Source: Candidatus Saccharimonadales bacterium
GTDB lineage: Bacteria; Patescibacteriota; Saccharimonadia; Saccharimonadales; UBA4665
Reading direction: 5' to 3'
DNA length: 11,170 nucleotides
NCBI GenBank assembly: GCA_025450135.1
Contig: JANWHZ010000046.1
Span: 1 to 11,170, forward strand
The position numbers and the translations under genes are program-made. Of this stretch, positions 1-6,894 are shown one piece after another (within the stretch, counting starts at the first letter, position 1; each line of letters begins with the position of its first letter). The notes under the pieces were generated by a model. It made no database searches. It had not been told where the DNA came from and saw only the letters and a list, made by a program, of their open reading frames with translations.

Positions 1-808
1 AAAGGTCTTGAACCATGTAATTCGCACTCGCCATCTTGATGACCGTTTCGCCTTCAATGCCAGCGGCGGCCATGAGTATGTTCTCGGTCGTCGTATCGCC
101 AGACTCATATAATACGACCGGCCGCTTCGGCAGGTGTTTATTAACGGTGACGTGGTAATGCCCGCTTTTTGTAAACACATCAGCGCCAAACTCCTCCAGC
201 GCATATAAATGCGGCAGGACGGTGCGTCGTCCCAATTCGCAGCCGCCAGCATAGGGAATCCTAAAGTCGTCGAGCTGCTGCAAGAGGGGACCGATGAACA
301 TAATGACACTGCGGGTTTTACGGGCAGCGTCTTTGTTCATACTATCTAGCTTGAGATTGAGCGGGGGTTTAATCTCAAGGTCGTTGCCGGGCAGCCATCG
401 AACAGAGACGCCGATGCTTACAAGTACCTCGATGAGGCGGTTTACCTCTTCTATGCGCGGTACGTTCTTTATCCGTGTTGTCCCCTTATTGAGTAGGCTG
501 GCACAGAGCAGGCCGACGGCAGCGTTTTTACTCGTTTTGAGTGTGATGCTACCGCTTAGCTCATGGCCGCCTTCGATGCGTAAATTTACCGCACTGCCGG
601 CAACACTGATCAGCTGCTTGTTTAACACATCGCTAATGCGGCCAAGTGTCTCAAGGCTCATGTTCTGTTTGCCGTGCTCAATGCGGTTGACGGCCGACTG
701 GCTGGTGCCGAGACGCTTTGCAAATTCAGCTTGGGTAAGGTTTCTCTCTTGTCGTATCTGAGCAACAAGTTGCCCGATTTTCTCATTTGTAGTTGGCATA
801 AGTACCAT
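1..808 (-). CDS. XRE-HTH domain fused to MurA-like enolpyruvyltransferase (C-terminus beyond window)
   Basis: A 269-codon N-terminal part, running off the left edge. Residues about 10-64 form an XRE-type helix-turn-helix (LTQAEFAKRLGTSQSAVNRIEHGK). From about residue 72 the protein reads as UDP-N-acetylglucosamine 1-carboxyvinyltransferase, which adds enolpyruvate from PEP to UDP-GlcNAc in the cytoplasm as the first committed peptidoglycan step. Visible MurA landmarks are the Lys94-Asn95 pair (TSKNAAVG), the fosfomycin-site Cys190 in AGGCELGRR (E. coli Cys115), and TENILMAAAG at 241-250. The visible catalytic residues are kept, so it may be active, but the C-terminal half cannot be checked. 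Two starts are possible. ATG 808 has AGGTGA 7 nt upstream. ATG 799 would suit a nearly leaderless transcript from the promoter at 810-838. Standard MurA proteins lack the HTH domain. Whether this is the main MurA or a paralogue turned regulator cannot be told from the sequence. Confidence 0.9.
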   Translation of the reverse strand, partial: MVLMPTTNEKIGQLVAQIRQERNLTQAEFAKRLGTSQSAVNRIEHGKQNMSLETLGRISDVLNKQLISVAGSAVNLRIEGGHELSGSITLKTSKNAAVGLLCASLLNKGTTRIKNVPRIEEVNRLIEVLVSIGVSVRWLPGNDLEIKPPLNLKLDSMNKDAARKTRSVIMFIGPLLQQLDDFRIPYAGGCELGRRTVLPHLYALEEFGADVFTKSGHYHVTVNKHLPKRPVVLYESGDTTTENILMAAAGIEGETVIKMASANYMVQDL

Positions 809-809
809 C

Positions 810-838
810 ACGATATCACCTGTGATATGTTTTCGCAA
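810..838 (-). promoter_or_regulatory. Candidate promoter of the HTH-murA gene
   Basis: On the minus strand TTGCGA (838-833) is followed after exactly 17 bp by TATCGT (815-810), with a TG one base before the -10 as in extended -10 promoters. Each hexamer matches consensus at 4 of 6 positions. A start about 7 nt downstream would leave only about 4 nt before ATG 799. If the gene really starts at ATG 808, this promoter cannot be the one used. Confidence 0.4.
813..828. promoter_or_regulatory. Palindromic candidate operator in front of HTH-murA
   Basis: A perfect 7+7 bp inverted repeat with a 2-bp centre: ATATCAC CT GTGATAT. It fills the spacer and reaches into the -10 of the candidate promoter, and it also covers the AGGTGA ribosome-binding site of the alternative start. 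Short two-fold symmetric sites of this kind are typical targets of XRE dimers. The adjacent gene encodes an XRE domain, so autorepression is the natural inference. Confidence 0.6.
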
Positions 839-891
839 CGCCCCCAGTACGGGTGGTAGGCAGAATTACATCAATCGCCGCTGTCTAAAGC

Positions 892-900
892 TGTTACAAT
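892..900 (+). promoter_or_regulatory. Extended -10 promoter of glyA
   Basis: TGTTACAAT matches the TGnTAnnnT extended -10 form. No convincing -35 is visible, as is usual for this promoter type. It would give glyA a leader of about 50 nt. The same TGTTAnnnT pattern recurs before both tRNA genes and the aminotransferase gene in this window. Confidence 0.45.
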
Positions 901-946
901 GCAGCGTATGATCTAACACACCTATCTACCGGTAAGCACGTAAAAT

Positions 947-954
947 AGGAGGGG
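947..954 (+). promoter_or_regulatory. glyA ribosome-binding site
   Basis: AGGAGGGG, with the AGGAGG core ending 6 nt before ATG 959. It is a full-strength Shine-Dalgarno and fixes the glyA start. Confidence 0.85.
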
Positions 955-958
955 TGTC

Positions 959-2236
959 ATGAATGACAAACAGATTGCAGATTTGATTGCAGCGGAGGAA
1001 AAGCGCCAGCGTGAAGGGCTGGAGCTCATACCGAGCGAGAATTACGTTTCGCGCGATGTATTAACTGCGATGGGTAGTGTGTTCACAAACAAATATAGCG
1101 AGGGCTATCCGGGGCGTCGCTATTATGGTGGCCAGGAAAATACAGATAAGGTTGAACGGTTGGCAATCGAACGAGCCAAGCAATTGTTTCGCGCTGACCA
1201 TGCAAATGTGCAGCCGCACTCTGGCGCGCAAGCCAACGAAGTCGTGTACCATTCATGGTGCAACCTTGGTGATACCATTCTCGCCATGGATCTCAGTCAC
1301 GGTGGTCACCTGACGCATGGGGCACCGGTCACTATTCTTGCCCGAGACTACAAATTTATCCGTTACAAGATGAAAGACATTAAGACGGGCGAAATTGACT
1401 ATGAGCAGTTACGTCAACTGGCGCTTGAGCATAAGCCAAAGATCATTCTAGCTGGCTTCAGTGCTTATCCGCGCGAGCTAGACTACGCGAAATTTGCAGC
1501 GATCGGGAACGAAGTAGGCGCGTTGCTTGTTGCGGACATGGCGCACATTGCTGGCCTGATCGCCGCCGGTGTCGCGAAAAACCCGCTGGATTACGGCTTC
1601 CATGTCATCACTACCACGACACATAAAACATTGCGCGGACCGCGCGGTGGGATGATTTTATCGAATGGTGTGGTTGGCAATCCGCTGAAAGCACCCGAGA
1701 AGACGATCGAGAATATACCGACCTTAATCGACAGGACGTTGTTCCCTGGCACCCAGGGCGGTCCGCTGATGCACGTTATCGCTGCCAAAGCTGTAGCATT
1801 CCGAGAAGCATTGCAGCCAGAATTTAAAACATATGCGGAGCAAATTCTAAAAAATGCCAAAGTACTTGCTGCCGAGCTTGAGCGGCGTGGCTTCCAGCTG
1901 ATTACCGGTGGGACAGATAACCATCTGATCTTAGCTGACGTGTATAAGAGTTTTGGCCTGGACGGTAAGATAGTTGAAGAGGTGCTGGACAAGATCGGCT
2001 TGACGCTCAACAAAAATGCAGTAGCAGATGATCCGCTGCCGCCGTTTAAGCCGAGCGGCATCCGTCTTGGTACGCCGGCTATCACCACGCGTGGGCTCGT
2101 CGAAAAAGATATGGCGACTATTGCCGAGTGGATGAAACAAGCCATCGAGTATCGTGACGATGAAGCAAAACTGCGGGCCTTGCACACCGAAGTGCGCACC
2201 TTTGCGCTTCAGTTCCCACTGCCAAGTGACAAATAG
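959..2236 (+). CDS. glyA: Serine hydroxymethyltransferase
   Basis: A 425-aa PLP enzyme of fold type I that interconverts serine plus tetrahydrofolate with glycine plus 5,10-methylene-tetrahydrofolate in the cytoplasm, supplying one-carbon units and glycine. The length fits the bacterial family. The N-terminal signature LIPSENYVS is at 23-31 and NKYSEGYPGRRYYGG at 44-58. VADMAHIAGL at 191-200 holds the PLP-ring aspartate and histidine. The Schiff-base lysine is Lys223 in TTTTHKTLRGPRGG. The C-terminal SGIRLGTPA block is also present. The start is fixed by a strong Shine-Dalgarno. It is divergent from HTH-murA (150 bp between starts) and convergent with murB, with 2 bp between stop codons and no room for a separate terminator. 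Confidence 0.98.
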   Translation: MNDKQIADLIAAEEKRQREGLELIPSENYVSRDVLTAMGSVFTNKYSEGYPGRRYYGGQENTDKVERLAIERAKQLFRADHANVQPHSGAQANEVVYHSWCNLGDTILAMDLSHGGHLTHGAPVTILARDYKFIRYKMKDIKTGEIDYEQLRQLALEHKPKIILAGFSAYPRELDYAKFAAIGNEVGALLVADMAHIAGLIAAGVAKNPLDYGFHVITTTTHKTLRGPRGGMILSNGVVGNPLKAPEKTIENIPTLIDRTLFPGTQGGPLMHVIAAKAVAFREALQPEFKTYAEQILKNAKVLAAELERRGFQLITGGTDNHLILADVYKSFGLDGKIVEEVLDKIGLTLNKNAVADDPLPPFKPSGIRLGTPAITTRGLVEKDMATIAEWMKQAIEYRDDEAKLRALHTEVRTFALQFPLPSDK

Positions 2237-2238
2237 GG

Positions 2239-3267
2239 CTAGGGTAGCAGTTCAGGTTCTTGTTCGAGAGTGATGTTGAATTTCGACTGAACAGTGTCAA
2301 CAATTCTCTGCTTGAAGTGGAGTAGATCAGCGGTGCTCTTAGCACTGACGTTGACGAGGACTAGTGGCTGCGCCGGCCATGTAGCCATGCCGGTCTCTGA
2401 GTCATGCGCATTTTTGAACCCAGCCTGTTCAATCAGCCAGGCCGCGGACAATTTCACTTTGCCGGCCTCAGCTTGCCAGTGTGGCGTGTCGCCATATGTG
2501 GCTTCGATTTGGGCTAACAACCCGGCTGGTATGATAGGATTCGCAAAGAAGGAGCCGTTGTTCGCAATCTTTGCGGGGTCAGGTAGCTTCTGTGAGCGGA
2601 TGGCAATGACCGCATCGCGCAGTATTTGTGGCGTGACGGATGAGATGTGATGCTCGTCGAAGTATTTTTGTACGCCAGCATAGAATGGTGGCTGTGGGCT
2701 GCCTTTTGTAAGGTGCAGCGTAAGCCCTGTGATGTAGAAGCGTCCCTTGTCGGCGGACTTGAAACGACTGGTACGGTAGCCGAATGCGCAATCAGCTGAG
2801 GGCATATTCACAAATTGCTGCGACGCCGTGTCAAACACTTCGGTACTCACGAGTGTCTGCGCGATCTCCTGACCGTAGGCTCCGACGTTCTGCACAGGTG
2901 TTGCTCCAGCCGTTCCAGGGATCAGGCTGAGTGCCTCAATGCCGGTTAGTCCAGCGGCAACCGTGCGCGCTACGACGCTATCCCAGCTTTCTCCAGCCCC
3001 GATGGTTATGTAATGGTTGGTGTCGTCCTCGTCAAAGTCTTGGTAGCCCAGGATTTTATTAACGATGACAAGACCAGGGAATCCCTCATCACGCCAGATA
3101 ATATTGCTTCCACCACCGATCATGATAACTGGCATGGTTTGCTCATTTGCCCAAGCAAGTGCGCTTGTCAGTTCTTGCCGACTCGTTACGTCGACTAGAA
3201 AGGCCGCCGAGCCGCCGAGCCGCATCGTCGAATAGTCACGCAAGGCAATGTTAGGTTTTGGCTGCAT
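2239..3267 (-). CDS. murB: UDP-N-acetylenolpyruvoylglucosamine reductase (type I MurB)
   Basis: A 342-aa FAD enzyme that reduces the MurA product to UDP-N-acetylmuramate with NADPH in the cytoplasm. FAD-binding motifs are IGGGSNIIW (50-58) and IPGTAGATPVQNVGAYGQE (116-134). The substrate loop FGYRTSRFK (162-170) marks the type I, E. coli-like form. The catalytic serine is in NNGSFFANP (Ser239), and the C-terminal EPE (337-339) supplies the conserved glutamate. Length equals E. coli MurB. An upstream in-frame ATG at 3363 exists, but the extra residues match nothing in the family and would run through the divergent gene's promoter and start. ATG 3267 opens the conserved part. No Shine-Dalgarno precedes it. 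TATACT lies 6 nt upstream, so the mRNA may be leaderless. Confidence 0.97.
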   Translation of the reverse strand: MQPKPNIALRDYSTMRLGGSAAFLVDVTSRQELTSALAWANEQTMPVIMIGGGSNIIWRDEGFPGLVIVNKILGYQDFDEDDTNHYITIGAGESWDSVVARTVAAGLTGIEALSLIPGTAGATPVQNVGAYGQEIAQTLVSTEVFDTASQQFVNMPSADCAFGYRTSRFKSADKGRFYITGLTLHLTKGSPQPPFYAGVQKYFDEHHISSVTPQILRDAVIAIRSQKLPDPAKIANNGSFFANPIIPAGLLAQIEATYGDTPHWQAEAGKVKLSAAWLIEQAGFKNAHDSETGMATWPAQPLVLVNVSAKSTADLLHFKQRIVDTVQSKFNITLEQEPELLP

Positions 3268-3273
3268 AGGCCA

Positions 3274-3279
3274 AGTATA
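3274..3279 (-). promoter_or_regulatory. -10 element of murB, leaderless spacing
   Basis: On the minus strand TATACT is followed by six bases and then ATG 3267. Transcription would start at or next to the start codon. No Shine-Dalgarno is present and no -35 match is seen at 16-18 bp, where one arm of the neighbouring inverted repeat lies instead. Confidence 0.5.
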
Positions 3280-3281
3280 CC

Positions 3282-3301
3282 CGAAAAATATTGGTTTTTC
3301 G
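3282..3301. promoter_or_regulatory. Inverted repeat in the murB/XRE divergent promoter region
   Basis: CGAAAAA (3282-3288) and TTTTTCG (3295-3301) are perfect inverted arms with a 6-bp spacer. The repeat covers the -35 zone of murB and ends 12 bp before the -35 of the divergent regulator gene. That placement suits an operator. A hairpin or terminator role is unlikely because no gene ends here. Confidence 0.45.
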
Positions 3302-3313
3302 CGGCAACGATGC

Positions 3314-3342
3314 TTGTCCATCAGAGAAGATAGCGGTACTAT
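3314..3342 (+). promoter_or_regulatory. Promoter of the XRE-regulator gene
   Basis: TTGTCC (3314-3319), a 17-bp spacer, then TACTAT (3337-3342). ATG 3350 follows after 7 nt. This spacing predicts transcription from the start codon itself. Confidence 0.55.
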
Positions 3343-3349
3343 GGGGCAT

Positions 3350-3889
3350 ATGGAATCATCCAAACGTCAATCGCCGTTTGCACTATTAGGCCAAAAGCTA
3401 CGTGAGTTGCGTGAAACCCGCCGCGAAAGTCTGGCGGAAGTATCGGGAGCAGTCGAGATGGATACTGAACTCCTTGAACGTATTGAACGCGGCGAGGAAT
3501 GCCCCAGCGAAGATATTCTGACGCTGCTTATCAGCCATTTTGCGCTGCGGGAGCAAGAGGCAGTGGAACTATGGGAATGGGCCGGTTTTCAGCGCAACTC
3601 AGATACTCCTGGGGTGCAGGAGCTCATGTCAAAAGCGACCGTGATACTCGTTGCACTCGATGCCCGCGTGCTGTATAGCGACCACACGGATATCGCGACT
3701 AGTGAGCATGGACTAGTCATGACATTTACGCAGTCCACGCTACAGCCGCAACAAGTACCGGTGGCACGTGTCGGCATGAGCTACGAACACGCCCAACAAG
3801 TGCTGCAAGCACTACAGACGGCTTTACTCCGCCAGAAATATCAGCCGGTATATAAACTGTTGCCGCCTGGCGACAAGACCGCTCAGTGA
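3350..3889 (+). CDS. XRE-family DNA-binding protein with DUF3467-like C-terminal domain
   Basis: A 179-aa soluble protein. Residues about 10-65 form an XRE helix-turn-helix (LGQKLRELRETRRESLAEVS, with LLERIERG as the recognition-helix end). After a linker, residues about 95-172 resemble DUF3467. That family's members read roughly as a short strand pair followed by a PVARVxMSxxHAxxxLxAL helix, seen here as PVARVGMSYEHAQQVLQALQ. The function of DUF3467 is not known to me. Upstream in-frame ATGs at 3248 and 3341 are rejected: the first would overlap the murB start, and the second lies within the -10. The gene is divergent from murB with a palindrome between them, so murB is the obvious candidate target. 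It could also regulate only itself. Its TGA stop abuts the stop of the convergent glycosyltransferase gene. Confidence 0.85.
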   Translation: MESSKRQSPFALLGQKLRELRETRRESLAEVSGAVEMDTELLERIERGEECPSEDILTLLISHFALREQEAVELWEWAGFQRNSDTPGVQELMSKATVILVALDARVLYSDHTDIATSEHGLVMTFTQSTLQPQQVPVARVGMSYEHAQQVLQALQTALLRQKYQPVYKLLPPGDKTAQ

Positions 3890-5014
3890 TTAACTTAATG
3901 ACGCGTCTTGTGTAGACCGCCAGTTGAGTGCCCAGTCGATGGCGCGGTTAAAGAATGTTCTGCCATGTACCGGACGGGTTGCTACGTCAGCAATGACTTT
4001 CTTGTATACATCGATATACTGGGTGGCCATGGTCTGGTAGTTAAATAACTGTCGGGAGCGTGATGCAATGTATTCACGGTTCATAGCAAAGCATTGCTGA
4101 ATGAGGTGGCGTCCCTCCACAAAGTCCTCGACGAGCATTCCGGTCCGACCGGGTTCAATGAGCTCGGGCATGGAACCGCGTGCCACTGCCAAGGTCGGCG
4201 TACCACAGTAGGCAGCCTCCAGTACGGTCAATCCAAATGGTTCGCGGAAATTAGTAGGATGAAGGTTACATTTAGCGTTGCTGATGAGTTCAACCTTGTC
4301 GTCGAAACCGAGCTCACCGAGATATTCCACGAGCGGATGCTTGAGATACGGCTCGATTTCTTCTTCAAAGTAGCCTTCGCTAGCGTGATCAATCTTGCCG
4401 GCCAGCCTAATCTTCATGCCCAGACTAATAGCCAGCTGGATGGCTAAATGCGGGTTCTTGTCGCGGTCCATCCGCCCCAGAAAGCACAAGTAATCATGTG
4501 GCTCAGTTACTAATGGGAAATCGTCAGGGTTTTCACCGTTGTAGACGACGCCCATGTAGCGCAGTTCGGGACAGACGGCCTGCTGGTTCTTGGAAATTGA
4601 AACATAGTACAGGTCTTTACGTCTTAAATAATAATCCAGATCCTGCAAGGTTATCGTGTTGTGCAGAGTAGTCACGTTTGGAAAATCGCTAAACCTACGA
4701 AGGTCAAAACCATGAGAATGAATGATATCAATTGATGGCAGCAACTCGCGCAAGATGCGACGCGTATTATGCTCAATTCTGGTCGCTAAACGTTCGTGGA
4801 CTTTCAGGTCTTTCTTGGATTTCGCAAAGTAAATTGCTTCCTCGACAGTAGGAATAATCTCACAGTTAATGGTAGAGTTCCCAGCCCCGACGAGGATTGG
4901 CTCGTGGCCGGCGGCTTTCAAGCCGTTAATGAGGTGAAATATTACTTGTTCAGTGCCACCGTACTGTTTCGGAGGTACAGGAAGGTACGGTGCAGCGACA
5001 ATAGCTATGCGCAT
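3890..5014 (-). CDS. Glycosyltransferase family 4 (GT-B fold)
   Basis: 374 aa, cytosolic or membrane-peripheral, with no transmembrane segment. The N-terminal Rossmann domain opens MRIAIVAAPYLPVPPKQYGG, a form typical of GT4 retaining transferases. The nucleotide-sugar C-domain shows FLGRMDRDKNPHLAI (178-192) and the GT4 E-x7-E signature with Glu258 and Glu266 in REPFGLTVLEAAYCGTP. GT4 enzymes move a sugar from a nucleotide donor with retention of configuration. Donor and acceptor here cannot be read from sequence. A Shine-Dalgarno AAGGAG lies 4 nt before ATG 5014. The gene follows the glycoside hydrolase gene by 82 bp on the same strand with no clear terminator between, so the two probably act in one pathway, such as making and trimming a glucan or glucosylated solute. 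A TATACA hexamer at 5040-5045 could give it an extra promoter. Confidence 0.92.
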   Translation of the reverse strand: MRIAIVAAPYLPVPPKQYGGTEQVIFHLINGLKAAGHEPILVGAGNSTINCEIIPTVEEAIYFAKSKKDLKVHERLATRIEHNTRRILRELLPSIDIIHSHGFDLRRFSDFPNVTTLHNTITLQDLDYYLRRKDLYYVSISKNQQAVCPELRYMGVVYNGENPDDFPLVTEPHDYLCFLGRMDRDKNPHLAIQLAISLGMKIRLAGKIDHASEGYFEEEIEPYLKHPLVEYLGELGFDDKVELISNAKCNLHPTNFREPFGLTVLEAAYCGTPTLAVARGSMPELIEPGRTGMLVEDFVEGRHLIQQCFAMNREYIASRSRQLFNYQTMATQYIDVYKKVIADVATRPVHGRTFFNRAIDWALNWRSTQDASLS

Positions 5015-5096
5015 ATGTCTCCTTACGTTACCTAGCTAGTGTATACGGCCCGTGCGTTCGGCTCTGTAAGCTATCTTATATGGTGCTGCGCTTGAG

Positions 5097-6632
5097 TTAG
5101 GCAGCTTGCGGACGATCTAAATGATATGTGTGCGTGGGGTACTGCAGCCATAAACGAAAGGGATTAAGATAGGCATTCATTTTCGGTATCGTTTCTAATA
5201 CCTGGCCTTCCAATTGTTGTTGCCAGGCGTCCTGCAGCGGAGAACCACGTCGTGTTCGCAAGGGACTGCGTCGAGCCATAATTGCCATGATTGCCGAAAC
5301 AGTCCATGCTTGGATACGTTCAGGTGCGTTTGAACCTTGGATCGTCACGGTTGCTCGTCTTGGGATCGACTTTGGAATACCCGGTAATACACGCCCCCAG
5401 CCGTCAACGTACACGAATTCCGGATAATCGCGCGTTCGACGGATGAGGTTGACAAGCCGGTTTTCTAGTTGCCGGCTGAGTCGGGGGAACCCTTGGCGTC
5501 GCAACCCGCGCGCAACCGCGTACGTGTCTTTTGGCCAACTAACATATGACCCGTGGTAATCCCAGAAGGACACCAGGTGGGCGCCAGCTAACGAACGGCT
5601 GCGAATCCCGGCGTTGGTCAGAAAATCGGTCCCCATGATTCGGCGTACCACAGATCCGACGTAGTGCTGTCGGTCCAATTCGGGTAAGTTGTCGAAAAAG
5701 GCTGAGTCTAGTAGACTTGCTGGGTTGCTGGTAACGGTCTTGATGATGCGCATTGTGCCGTCTGACACATAATCGAGCCCTAGGGCGAAATAGTGGCGGT
5801 CGGGCTGCCAAAGCAGTTCAATTGTCCGGTCGCGCAGGGCCCTGGCGTAGTCATAAGCGTCCTCGGCTTCTTCTGGAAAGAACTCTGCCGCGGCCAGAAG
5901 TGCATCGTACGCGAGACTTTGTACTTCAATTGAGGCGATGGGTTGGTCGTGGTTTACTGGTTCGCCATTTTCGTGAATGTAAAATTCATTTGAGTCTTTC
6001 CAGACGTGGTTTAGGAAGCTTTCAGGGTTGCGACGCTGGTATTCGATGAGCCCAGACCGAGAGTCGTCAAGCCTGTCAAACAGCCAGCGTACTGCCCGAT
6101 CAGCGGCATAACGCATAGTCACTTTTTTACCATTTCGCTGCGTCACGTATTCTCCGAGAATACCATCGCCGTATTGCCGGCAATAGGCAAGCAGTGTGCG
6201 TAAGAAATGCGGTGTTGCATCGACTGACGCATAGTATACGAGCACGTTATTGTCACCGCCCCATTTTTGACTCAGTTCACGGAATATATCATGCTGGCGG
6301 CCTTTGATGGGCTTGCCGTCCACAATAGCAGCCCGGTACTCGTGAATTATTTTGCCAGGTTCTTCTTCGTTGGCTGCGTTCACTTGAACTCCTTGTAGCC
6401 GGCCAAGTGTCAAGAGGATATTATGAACGAGCCCAGGTTTTAGGAGCAACAAATCTTCAGCCACGGCTAGTGAATCACGGCCAAAAACTGCCCCTTTATA
6501 CAGCAGATCTGAGCTGGCGTAGACAGTGCTGCCATCGCTCGCCATAACGCTGGCGAGTGCCAAGGACGGCAGCGTCAATACGCGCCGAACCGGCGGAAGG
6601 GAACCGAGTGATCGTTGGATGTGGGGTATCAT
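5097..6632 (-). CDS. Amylo-alpha-1,6-glucosidase / MGH1-like (alpha/alpha)6 glycoside hydrolase
   Basis: 511 aa with no signal peptide, so likely cytoplasmic. It matches the catalytic (alpha/alpha)6 barrel of glycogen-debranching-enzyme-like and GH63/MGH1-like hydrolases. Landmarks are AVFGRDSL (48-55), EEEPGKIIHEYR (89-100), YYASVDATPHF (133-143), VWKDSNEF (210-217, with Asp213 as probable general acid), IEVQSLAYDAL (235-245), YHGSYVSWPKDTYAVARGL (359-377) and a late QAWTVSAIMAI helix (441-451). Classical amylo-alpha-1,6-glucosidases of this type have an N-terminal beta-domain. Here only about 47 residues precede the barrel, so this is a catalytic-domain-only form. Substrates of relatives range from glycogen branches to glucosylglycerate and mannosylglycerate, so the exact substrate is open. 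The first ATG of the conserved reading is used. Its Shine-Dalgarno is weak (AGAAGA, 8 nt upstream). Confidence 0.87.
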   Translation of the reverse strand: MIPHIQRSLGSLPPVRRVLTLPSLALASVMASDGSTVYASSDLLYKGAVFGRDSLAVAEDLLLLKPGLVHNILLTLGRLQGVQVNAANEEEPGKIIHEYRAAIVDGKPIKGRQHDIFRELSQKWGGDNNVLVYYASVDATPHFLRTLLAYCRQYGDGILGEYVTQRNGKKVTMRYAADRAVRWLFDRLDDSRSGLIEYQRRNPESFLNHVWKDSNEFYIHENGEPVNHDQPIASIEVQSLAYDALLAAAEFFPEEAEDAYDYARALRDRTIELLWQPDRHYFALGLDYVSDGTMRIIKTVTSNPASLLDSAFFDNLPELDRQHYVGSVVRRIMGTDFLTNAGIRSRSLAGAHLVSFWDYHGSYVSWPKDTYAVARGLRRQGFPRLSRQLENRLVNLIRRTRDYPEFVYVDGWGRVLPGIPKSIPRRATVTIQGSNAPERIQAWTVSAIMAIMARRSPLRTRRGSPLQDAWQQQLEGQVLETIPKMNAYLNPFRLWLQYPTHTYHLDRPQAA

Positions 6633-6894
6633 GTTGTCATTCTTCTAGTGTCCTGGGGCATCGGACAATACAAAATTAGACACTTTGCATATATTGCATT
6701 ATCTCTCTTTGTCGGGCGGCATGGGCAACAAGACGGTCTTGGTAGATTGGGCGACCGTATCGCTGCACAAGAGAGTGGGCTGTCCCGACCCTTGCCCAAC
6801 ACGAGGTACAGTCCACTGTAACAAATGTTGCTCGCGGACGCCACCCAATATTCTGCTCTATGGCGATGCCTAGCGCAGCAGCTGCCGACGTGGC
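6633..6894 (-). other. 262-bp intergenic region, candidate structured leader of the hydrolase-GT4 unit
   Basis: No recognisable gene. On the minus strand an extended -10 (TGTTACAGT, 6823-6815) could start a leader of about 175 nt that ends at ATG 6632. The leader holds several perfectly complementary segment pairs: 6722-6728 with 6792-6798, 6711-6716 with 6784-6789, 6703-6709 with 6769-6775, and 6733-6738 with 6753-6758. The first three cannot form together without pseudoknots, so alternative folds are conceivable. A 5-bp hairpin (6649-6653 with 6663-6667) lies just before the start codon. A second -10-like TATTGT at 6669-6664 could give a shorter leader. I could not match this region to any known riboswitch or small RNA. 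Confidence 0.3.
6815..6823 (-). promoter_or_regulatory. Candidate extended -10 for the hydrolase-GT4 leader
   Basis: TGTTACAGT on the minus strand fits TGnTAnnnT, and is the same form found before glyA, both tRNA genes and the aminotransferase gene. There is no clear -35. Support rests on the recurring pattern in this window. Confidence 0.3.

Noticed and set aside
294..761. 155-codon plus-strand open frame
   Set aside because: It is antisense to the HTH-MurA gene, whose translation shows clear family motifs. The plus-strand translation is low-complexity Ser/Leu/Arg.
1591..2199. 202-codon minus-strand open frame
   Set aside because: It is an antisense shadow of glyA with no recognisable motif.
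3268..3363. N-terminal extension of MurB to ATG 3363
   Set aside because: It would overlap the start of the divergent XRE gene and both promoters, and the residues do not match the family.
6633..6894. SRP RNA, RNase P RNA or tmRNA in the long intergenic region
   Set aside because: None of the conserved core sequences of these RNAs could be found on either strand.
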